Positions 1-5,027 of a DNA stretch of 6,403 nt are shown here, one piece after another (positions within the stretch are counted from its first letter, which is position 1; each line of letters opens with the position of its first letter). The position numbers and the translations under genes are program-made. The notes under the pieces are model-generated. The model worked only from the letters and a program-made list of their open reading frames with translations, had not been told where the DNA came from and did not search any database. Source of the DNA: an uncultured Granulosicoccaceae bacterium (GTDB lineage: Bacteria > Pseudomonadota > Gammaproteobacteria > Granulosicoccales > Granulosicoccaceae). Where the stretch lies: contig CALFBL010000212.1 in the NCBI GenBank assembly GCA_937951695.1, forward strand, positions 1 through 6,403, read 5' to 3'.

Positions 1-462
1 ATGGAGGCCATCACCATGTATATGGAGGGCGTACCCATCGAGGCACTGGACGCATCAGCGATTCGATTCGGCATGCCGATGGGGCCGATTGAACTGGCCG
101 ATGTTGTGGGCCTGGATGTGTGCATGAAAGTCGCTGAAACATTGGCGAAAGGAGACGTCTCAGCTCACCGTGAATTGCTCCAAGGGATGATCGATAAAAA
201 TCAGCTTGGGCAGAAAACCGGGCAGGGTTTTTATGAATGGAAAAAGGGTAAGGCGGATCGTGAAAAACGCAACCTGGATAGCCCCTATGGGGATGAGATT
301 GCGCAGCGGTTGATGAAACCGTTCCTTGCTGAATGCCAGGCTGCCTCAAAAGATGGCATCGTGGCAGACGATGACCTACTGGATGCCGGCATTATTTTCG
401 GTACGGGCTTTGCCCCCTTTACCGGCGGTCCCATGCACTACTTGGCTAACCAAAACCAATAA
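1..462 (+). CDS. fadJ: 3-hydroxyacyl-CoA dehydrogenase, C-terminal fragment (FadJ/FadB-type multifunctional beta-oxidation enzyme), 5' end outside window
   Basis: This is the last 153 residues of the alpha subunit of the fatty-acid oxidation complex. The whole enzyme hydrates enoyl-CoA and oxidises 3-hydroxyacyl-CoA with NAD+ in the cytoplasm. Visible here are the C-terminal 3HCDH segments: the RFGMPMGPIELADVVGLDV stretch (residues 22-40 of the fragment), LGQKTGQGFYEW (69-80), and the closing GTGFAPFTGGP motif (134-144) typical of FadJ/FadB ends. The ATG at position 1 is almost certainly an internal Met, because family members have a similar Met/Leu-Glu-Ala helix here and hundreds of residues before it. 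The crotonase and NAD-binding domains must lie upstream. The stop at 460-462 is 10 nt before the thiolase start, the usual alpha-beta operon order. FadJ is preferred over FadB because the partner thiolase is FadI-like, but the symbol is an inference from the C-terminus only. Confidence 0.9.
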   Translation: MEAITMYMEGVPIEALDASAIRFGMPMGPIELADVVGLDVCMKVAETLAKGDVSAHRELLQGMIDKNQLGQKTGQGFYEWKKGKADREKRNLDSPYGDEIAQRLMKPFLAECQAASKDGIVADDDLLDAGIIFGTGFAPFTGGPMHYLANQNQ

Positions 463-466
463 GGGA
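461..466 (+). promoter_or_regulatory. Ribosome binding site of the thiolase gene
   Basis: AAGGGA lies 6 nt before the ATG at 473 and overlaps the stop codon of the preceding dehydrogenase gene. It decides the thiolase start: the frame is open further upstream, but only inside the dehydrogenase gene. Confidence 0.7.
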
Positions 467-472
467 TTTACT

Positions 473-1750
473 ATGAGCACACAAACTCTCAGACCGGTAG
501 CCATCGTCGGTGCCACTCGCATACCGTTTTGCCGATCGAGCTCAGCCTACGCCAGCTTGAGCAATATGAAAATGCTCAGCACCGTGTTGCAAGGGCTGAC
601 CAAACAGTACGATTTAAAAGGTGTAGAGCTCGGTGAAGTGAACGCTGGGGCGGTGATCACTCACACCAAAGACTGGAACCTCGCCAGAGAAGCGGTGCTG
701 TCCTCGGGGTTATCGGCTAATACGCCAGGCATCACCATGCAGCAAGCCTGCGGCACGAGTTTGCAGGCGGCCTTGATGGCGAGCGCAAAAATTGCCACCG
801 GACAAATCGATTCGGCGATCGCTGCCGGTGCTGACACGGTGAGTGATGTGCCTGTTGTGTTCAGTCAAAAATTCTCGCGACGTTTGGTGAAGCTGGGTAA
901 GGCGAAAAATTTATCCGCCAAGCTAGGCATATTTAAAGGTTTGAGCGCAAAAGAGTTAGCGCCAATACCGCCATCGGTTAACGAGCCTCGCACCTTGTTA
1001 AGCATGGGACAACACTGTGAGCTAATGGCGAAAGAATGGGGCATTACCCGGCAGCAGCAGGACGAACTGGCGTTGGCCAGTCATAAAAATGCCGCCGCCG
1101 CTTACGCGAACGGATTTTTTGAAGATTTACTGATCCCGTGTGAAGGTGTGGTGCGTGATAACAATATGCGCCCTGACTCTACGATGGAAGCACTGGGGGG
1201 GCTGCGCACCGCCTACGATCGATCCGATGCCGGTACGCTGACAGCCGGAAACAGCACCCCACTGACCGATGGCGCCAGCGGCGCTATTTTGGCTTCCGAA
1301 GAATGGGCCAAAGCGCATGGCCTACCGGTGCTGGCGTACCTGACGCACGGGCAGCATTCAGCGGTGGATTTTGTTGAAGGCGCGGGTCTACTCATGGCGC
1401 CCACGGTGGCAGTTTATAAAATGCTCGAAAGAGCCAATATGGCGTTACAGGATTTTGATTTTTACGAAATTCATGAAGCCTTCGCAGCGCAAGTGCTGTG
1501 CACGCTAAAAGCCTGGGAAGACGATGTGTACTGCCGCCAGATGGGAGCGCCGGGCGCATTGGGTTCCCTCGATCGATCGCGCTTGAACGTGAATGGTTCC
1601 AGTCTAGCGGTCGGACACCCATTCGCCGCCACCGGTGCTCGAATACTGGGCACCTTATCGAAGCTGCTGAATGAGAAAGGCAGTGGTAAGGGACTGATAT
1701 CAGTGTGTACCGCAGGTGGCATGGGTGTAACAGCGATACTCGAAAAGTGA
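473..1750 (+). CDS. fadI: Acetyl-CoA acyltransferase (3-ketoacyl-CoA thiolase), FadI-type
   Basis: This 425-residue enzyme would cleave 3-ketoacyl-CoA with CoA to acetyl-CoA and a shortened acyl-CoA, the last step of beta-oxidation. The nucleophilic cysteine is C93 in QACGTSLQ. The other active-site motifs are EIHEAFAAQ (H334 in the position of the NEAF Asn of biosynthetic thiolases), GHPFAATGAR (H382) and CTAGGMG (C412). The HEAF form, the IPPSVNEP loop and the length of about 430 residues fit the FadI/mitochondrial trifunctional beta-subunit group better than short acetoacetyl-CoA thiolases of about 390 residues. The start at 473 has a good ribosome binding site, and the N-terminus RPVAIVGATRIPF is where thiolases normally begin. 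It follows the FadJ-like gene by 10 nt and precedes the SIMPL gene by 11 nt. All catalytic residues are present. Chain-length preference cannot be read from the sequence. Confidence 0.93.
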   Translation: MSTQTLRPVAIVGATRIPFCRSSSAYASLSNMKMLSTVLQGLTKQYDLKGVELGEVNAGAVITHTKDWNLAREAVLSSGLSANTPGITMQQACGTSLQAALMASAKIATGQIDSAIAAGADTVSDVPVVFSQKFSRRLVKLGKAKNLSAKLGIFKGLSAKELAPIPPSVNEPRTLLSMGQHCELMAKEWGITRQQQDELALASHKNAAAAYANGFFEDLLIPCEGVVRDNNMRPDSTMEALGGLRTAYDRSDAGTLTAGNSTPLTDGASGAILASEEWAKAHGLPVLAYLTHGQHSAVDFVEGAGLLMAPTVAVYKMLERANMALQDFDFYEIHEAFAAQVLCTLKAWEDDVYCRQMGAPGALGSLDRSRLNVNGSSLAVGHPFAATGARILGTLSKLLNEKGSGKGLISVCTAGGMGVTAILEK

Positions 1751-1761
1751 GAACCGAAATC

Positions 1762-2532
1762 ATGATGCAAGTCATGCCCGACGCCAAAAAAATACTGTCC
1801 CAATCGATCATCGCGCTAATGTTCAGTCTGTTGTTACCGGTGGGGGCGAGCTCCTCGGCTTGGGCCCAAAGTGTGGAGTCCGATGTGGCTGCACAGATAC
1901 TGCCCAAAAAAGTGTTCTCGCTCAGCGCGTCGGCCAGCGGTGAAGTGGCTAACGACCTGATGTTGGCAACCTTGATGGTCCGAGCGGACGGCGAGGATGC
2001 CACGCAGCTGCAATCGCAAGTTAATGCGTCGATGCAATGGGCGCTGGCGCGACTGCGGCCCTATACCCAGTTCAATATTACCACCGGGGATTACCAGACT
2101 TACCCGCGTTACGATCGAAACCGGGAAACTATCATCGGCTGGAGCGCGACGCAACGCGTGCAGCTGGAAACCGGCGACGTCAAATCGGCTGGTGAAGCGA
2201 TTGGCAAACTGCAAGAGCGATTGCAAATCAGCGGTATCCAGTTCATGCCCAAACCTTCCAGCCGTGAAGCAGCGGAAGATTTACTGATTAACCAGGCTCT
2301 GGATGCCTTCAAACAACGTGCCGGACTCATTCGCGACAACATCGGTGAACCCAGCTACAACCTGCTCGACATCAATGTTCAAACCGATTCGCAACAGCCG
2401 TTACAGCGACAGCGCATGGAACTGAACTTGCGCAGCTCAGCCGCAGTGGAAGCGCCAGGCTTACAAACCGGTACCAGTGAGATAACAGTGCGAGTCAACG
2501 GACGGATACAACTCGGTCTACCCGATGACTGA
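1762..2532 (+). CDS. Secreted SIMPL (DUF541, YggE-like) domain protein
   Basis: The product is 256 residues. A Sec signal peptide is visible: a charged start (DAKK, 7-10), a hydrophobic core at about 11-28, and a probable cleavage after AWA (33-35), so the mature protein would begin QSVES in the periplasm. There is no lipobox Cys. The rest fits the SIMPL/DUF541 family: an N-terminal FSLSASASGEV strand, a YQTYPRYDRNRETIIGW segment, a middle helix-strand part (LQISGIQFMP), a helical ALDAFKQRAGLI stretch and a C-terminal VRVNGRIQLG strand. Family members are periplasmic or outer-membrane associated, with poorly defined roles, some linked to oxidative stress. ATG codons at 1762, 1765 and 1774 compete; 1762 is chosen because a weak GAGAA sits 8 nt before it. 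The gene starts 11 nt after the thiolase stop and overlaps the deaminase gene by 8 nt. No beta-oxidation role is evident. Confidence 0.82.
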   Translation: MMQVMPDAKKILSQSIIALMFSLLLPVGASSSAWAQSVESDVAAQILPKKVFSLSASASGEVANDLMLATLMVRADGEDATQLQSQVNASMQWALARLRPYTQFNITTGDYQTYPRYDRNRETIIGWSATQRVQLETGDVKSAGEAIGKLQERLQISGIQFMPKPSSREAAEDLLINQALDAFKQRAGLIRDNIGEPSYNLLDINVQTDSQQPLQRQRMELNLRSSAAVEAPGLQTGTSEITVRVNGRIQLGLPDD

Positions 2533-2971
2533 TCACCAGCATTTTTTAAACGCCGCCATCGACGAGGCTAAAAAGGGTCGTGCCAGCGGTGGCATCCCAA
2601 TCGGTTCGGTGCTGGTCATTGATGGAAAGATCGTTGGGCGAGGTCACAACCAGCGTGTTCAGCACGGCAGTGCCATTCGGCACGCAGAGATGGACTGCCT
2701 TGAGGCGGCGGGTCGGCTCAGTGCTGCCGACTATCAACGCGCCACCATCTATTCCACGCTGTCGCCGTGCGATATGTGCAGCGGTGCTATTTTGTTGTAC
2801 GGCATTCCCACAGTGATTGTCGGTGAGAACCGAACTTTCAAGGGCCCAGAAGCCTATGTGCGTAGTCGTGGTGTAGCAGTGGATGTGCTCGATGATGCCA
2901 CCTGTGTGGCCATGATGGAGCAATTTATCGAAGCCGAGCCAACGTTGTGGAATGAGGACATTGGCGAGTAA
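2525..2971 (+). CDS. Yeast-type (CDA-fold) cytosine deaminase
   Basis: The 148-residue product has the zinc deaminase signature: HAE (H53 zinc ligand, E55 proton shuttle) and SPCDMC (C82 and C85 zinc ligands). It goes beyond a generic nucleoside deaminase and follows the yeast cytosine deaminase Fcy1 pattern. GHN (N42) matches the substrate-binding Asn region. LSPCDMCSGAILLYGIP is nearly the yeast motif, VGEN-TFK follows, and the protein ends WNEDIGE, where yeast has WFEDIGE with its pyrimidine-binding Trp and Asp. Expected reaction: cytosine to uracil plus ammonia in the cytoplasm, for pyrimidine salvage; activity on related bases is possible. It is unrelated to the amidohydrolase CodA of E. 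coli. The start ATG lies inside the end of the SIMPL gene (ATGACTGA, 8-nt overlap), suggesting translational coupling. No cytosine permease or other pyrimidine gene is in the window. The family assignment is firm; the exact substrate is inferred. Confidence 0.88.
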   Translation: MTDHQHFLNAAIDEAKKGRASGGIPIGSVLVIDGKIVGRGHNQRVQHGSAIRHAEMDCLEAAGRLSAADYQRATIYSTLSPCDMCSGAILLYGIPTVIVGENRTFKGPEAYVRSRGVAVDVLDDATCVAMMEQFIEAEPTLWNEDIGE

Positions 2972-3046
2972 CGGAGCTCAGCCACCCACAGCCTTGAGTT
3001 TGCGCCACGACGCTTAATCGACAGTTGGCGACATCGGCTAGAGCCG

Positions 3047-3077
3047 TTGGCAGGTGGTGTGGGTCATTTTGCATATT
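3047..3077 (+). promoter_or_regulatory. Possible sigma70-type promoter for etfBA
   Basis: TTGGCA at 3047-3052 matches five of six bases of a -35 box. CATATT at 3072-3077 matches four of six of a -10 box, with a TG just before it. The 19-nt spacer is longer than ideal, so the call is weak. It lies in the only gap large enough for an etfBA promoter and would give a leader of roughly 75 nt containing the hairpins described nearby. Confidence 0.3.
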
Positions 3078-3081
3078 TGAT

Positions 3082-3094
3082 CGCCTGAAAGGCG
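3082..3094 (+). repeat. Short hairpin CGCCT-GAA-AGGCG in the etfB leader
   Basis: A perfect 5-bp inverted repeat with a 3-nt loop is followed by TTATTAA. It could be a weak terminator for the upstream fad-SIMPL-deaminase block or part of the etfB leader structure. The stem is short and the T-run is broken, so neither role is secure. Confidence 0.35.
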
Positions 3095-3114
3095 TTATTA
3101 ACGGGTAATATCGC

Positions 3115-3138
3115 GGGTTAACCGAACGAAGTTAACCC
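3115..3138 (+). repeat. Perfect 8-bp inverted repeat (GGGTTAAC ... GTTAACCC) upstream of etfB
   Basis: The arms are 3115-3122 and 3131-3138, separated by 8 nt. Because GTTAAC is itself a palindrome, the same site can be read as a direct repeat of GTTAACC (3117-3123 and 3131-3137) with a 14-nt period. It ends 8 nt before the etfB ribosome binding site. It may be a repressor operator or an mRNA hairpin controlling translation of etfB. It does not look like the PsrA-type fatty-acid operator that I know from pseudomonads. The structure is seen directly; the role is inferred. Confidence 0.6.
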
Positions 3139-3146
3139 TCCCAATC

Positions 3147-3151
3147 TGGAG
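3147..3151 (+). promoter_or_regulatory. Ribosome binding site that supports the TTG start of etfB
   Basis: TGGAG lies 8 nt before the TTG at 3160. There is no ATG near enough to replace it, and translation from TTG gives the conserved EtfB N-terminus, so this site decides the start. Confidence 0.65.
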
Positions 3152-3159
3152 TCTGAACA

Positions 3160-3909
3160 TTGAAAATTCTGGTGGGCGTAAAGCGCGTTCTTGACTACAA
3201 CGTCAAGGCTCGAGTCAACGCAGACAAAACCGGCATCGAACTGGCGAACGTCAAGATGTCGATGAACCCGTTTGATGAAATCGCGGTTGAAGAAGCGCTG
3301 CGCATCAAAGAGGCCGGAAATGCGGACGAAGTCATTGCGATTTCGATTGGTCCCTCACAGAGTCAGGAGACGATTCGAACGGCTTTGGCGATGGGTGCGG
3401 ATCGCGGCATTTTGATTGAGACCGATGAGTTGCTTCAGCCCTTAGCGGTGGCGAAATTGTTCCAGCAACTGGTGGAGAAAGAAAAACCGGGTCTGGTCAT
3501 ATTGGGCAAACAGGCCATTGATGGAGACAACAACCAGACTGGCCAGATGCTGTCGGCGCTAACCGGTATGGCGCAAGCCACCTTTGCCTCCAAGGTAGAG
3601 ATCGATGGCCAATCCGCCAAGGTGACTCGGGAGGTGGATGCGGGTCTTGAATCCATTAAAATCACGTTACCTGCAATTCTAACCACCGATTTGCGCTTGA
3701 ACGAGCCGCGCTATGCGAAATTGCCGAACATCATGAAAGCGAAGAAAAAACCGCTTGAAACCGTTCCGGTGGCCGACACCGGCGTAGACATTAGCAGCAA
3801 ATTGTCTGTGATTGAAGTCAATGAACCCGAACAACGAAAAGCTGGCGTGATAGTCAGTAGTGTGGCCGAACTGGTCGAAAAGCTTCGTAACGAAGCCAAA
3901 GTTATCTAA
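3160..3909 (+). CDS. etfB: Electron transfer flavoprotein subunit beta
   Basis: EtfB is the AMP-binding subunit of ETF, the soluble heterodimer that takes electrons from acyl-CoA dehydrogenases and passes them to ETF-ubiquinone oxidoreductase. The 249-residue length is normal for the family. Visible motifs are the N-terminal MKILVGVKRVLDYNVKARV, NPFDE (36-40), the GKQAIDGDNNQTGQML loop (116-131) that binds AMP, and the EtfB signature around ITLPAILTTDLRLNEPRYA (168-186). The C-terminal arm (EPEQRKAGVIVSSVAELVEKL) is that of a classic group-1 ETF, not a bifurcating one, judging by its similarity to housekeeping proteobacterial EtfB. The start is TTG, with TGGAG 8 nt upstream; the next in-frame Met is about residue 33 and would delete the conserved N-terminus. 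etfA follows after 26 nt, so the two form an operon. Confidence 0.96.
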   Translation: MKILVGVKRVLDYNVKARVNADKTGIELANVKMSMNPFDEIAVEEALRIKEAGNADEVIAISIGPSQSQETIRTALAMGADRGILIETDELLQPLAVAKLFQQLVEKEKPGLVILGKQAIDGDNNQTGQMLSALTGMAQATFASKVEIDGQSAKVTREVDAGLESIKITLPAILTTDLRLNEPRYAKLPNIMKAKKKPLETVPVADTGVDISSKLSVIEVNEPEQRKAGVIVSSVAELVEKLRNEAKVI

Positions 3910-3923
3910 GCGCAGCGCGAAGC

Positions 3924-3928
3924 AGGAG
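3924..3928 (+). promoter_or_regulatory. Ribosome binding site of etfA
   Basis: AGGAG, 7 nt before the ATG at 3936, is the strongest Shine-Dalgarno match in the window. By contrast, etfB upstream has a weaker site and a TTG start. Confidence 0.7.
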
Positions 3929-3935
3929 AACACAC

Positions 3936-4871
3936 ATGACAACGCTTGTTGTTGCAGAACACGAATCTGGCGCATTGCGTCAGGCCACTTTCAACGTGGT
4001 TGCCGCGGCAAAGGCCATCGGCAACGACATCACCGTGTTGGTTGCCGGACAGGGGGCAGGCGAGGTTGCCGCGGCCGCTGGCAACATCGATGGCGTAAGT
4101 AAAGTATTGCACGCAGACGACGAAGCCTACGCTCAGGAAATTGCCGAGAATCTGTCGGCTCTGATTGTCTCTATTGCAGGCAATTTCTCGCATATTTTGT
4201 TTGCCGCTACGGCCGCTGGCAAGAATGTGATGCCACGGGTGGCAGCCTTACTGAACGTAGACGGTATTTCGGACATCACCTCGGTGGTTTCTGTCGACAC
4301 GTTTATCCGGCCTATCTACGCTGGCAACGCCATGGCAACGGTGAAAAGCCAAGACACAACCAAGGTGATAACGGTGCGCACCACATCGTTTGACCCTGCC
4401 AATGAAAGCGGTGGCAGTGCAGCGGTAGAGACGGTCGCAGGTGCGGGTGCATCCGACTTGGTCGCCTTCATCGGCGAAGAGCTATCGCAGTCAGACCGAC
4501 CAGAACTGACCAGCGCCGACATCGTTGTATCGGGTGGCCGAGGTATGCAAAACGGCGATAACTTTGCCATGCTCGATGAAATCGCGGCAAAGCTGAACGC
4601 CGCGGTGGGTGCCTCTCGGGCCGCTGTGGATTCTGGGTTTGTGCCTAACGAATATCAAGTGGGGCAAACCGGCAAAGTGGTCGCGCCGAATCTGTATATT
4701 GCGGTGGGCATTTCGGGAGCCATTCAGCATTTAGCTGGCATGAAAGACAGTAAAGTCATCGTGGCTATCAACAAAGACGAGGAAGCGCCAATTTTCCAAG
4801 TTGCCGACTATGGCTTAGTGGCGGATCTGTTCGAGGCGCTGCCGGAGTTGTCCAAAGCACTCGATGGTTGA
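3936..4871 (+). CDS. etfA: Electron transfer flavoprotein subunit alpha
   Basis: EtfA holds the redox-active FAD of ETF. The 311 residues match the usual length. The N-terminal half is the ETF alpha/beta domain (MTTLVVAEHESGALRQAT). The C-terminal FAD domain shows SGGRGM (199-204), GASRAAVDSGFVPNEYQVGQTGKVV (from 225, with R228 and the QVGQTG 241-246 loop) and the EtfA signature LYIAVGISGAIQH (253-265) running to AIN (277-279), then KDEEAPIFQVADYGLVAD. All expected FAD-contact motifs are intact. It lies 26 nt after etfB, and a strong terminator follows 27 nt after its stop, so etfBA form a closed unit. The adjacent acyl-CoA dehydrogenase is the natural electron donor; no ETF-ubiquinone oxidoreductase is seen in the window. 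Confidence 0.97.
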   Translation: MTTLVVAEHESGALRQATFNVVAAAKAIGNDITVLVAGQGAGEVAAAAGNIDGVSKVLHADDEAYAQEIAENLSALIVSIAGNFSHILFAATAAGKNVMPRVAALLNVDGISDITSVVSVDTFIRPIYAGNAMATVKSQDTTKVITVRTTSFDPANESGGSAAVETVAGAGASDLVAFIGEELSQSDRPELTSADIVVSGGRGMQNGDNFAMLDEIAAKLNAAVGASRAAVDSGFVPNEYQVGQTGKVVAPNLYIAVGISGAIQHLAGMKDSKVIVAINKDEEAPIFQVADYGLVADLFEALPELSKALDG

Positions 4872-4898
4872 TTTAACCCTTAATCTGTGACTGAATAG

Positions 4899-4926
4899 AA
4901 AAGCCCGATCAAATTCGGGCTTTTTT
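4899..4926 (+). terminator. Rho-independent terminator after etfA
   Basis: A perfect 10-bp stem (AAAAGCCCGA at 4899-4908 with TCGGGCTTTT at 4915-4924), a 6-nt loop, and a run of six T at 4921-4926. The A-rich left arm pairs with the T-run, so it may also work in the opposite direction. It separates etfBA from the acyl-CoA dehydrogenase gene. Confidence 0.92.
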
Positions 4927-4959
4927 ATGCCTCTTTCAGCGAATAAACGCGACGCACTT

Positions 4960-4988
4960 TTGCCTGTCGAAGCCTAACCAGTTAAGAT
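4960..4988 (+). promoter_or_regulatory. Candidate sigma70 promoter for the acyl-CoA dehydrogenase gene
   Basis: TTGCCT (4960-4965) and TAAGAT (4983-4988) each match four of six consensus bases, with an ideal 17-nt spacer. A start point near 4995 would give a leader of about 30 nt. The position right after the etfA terminator fits the need for a separate promoter. Confidence 0.45.
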
Positions 4989-5027
4989 CTTCGTAACTAA
5001 GAAAACTCGCTAACGAATGAGAACCCT

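Noticed and set aside
1..3. ATG at the first base as a true gene start
   Set aside because: The protein begins in the middle of a conserved C-terminal domain, so the gene is cut by the window edge.
326..472. Upstream in-frame extension of the thiolase to an ATG at 326
   Set aside because: The extension overlaps the dehydrogenase gene, has no thiolase character, and the ATG at 473 has a good ribosome binding site and the normal family N-terminus.
1392..2003. 203-residue reverse-strand open frame
   Set aside because: It lies opposite the thiolase and SIMPL genes, which have full motif support. Its translation has no recognisable domain and there is no ribosome binding site.
3035..3046. CGGCT-AG-AGCCG inverted repeat before etfB
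   Set aside because: The 2-nt centre is too small for an RNA hairpin and no T-run follows, so it is not a terminator. The arms are too short to claim an operator.
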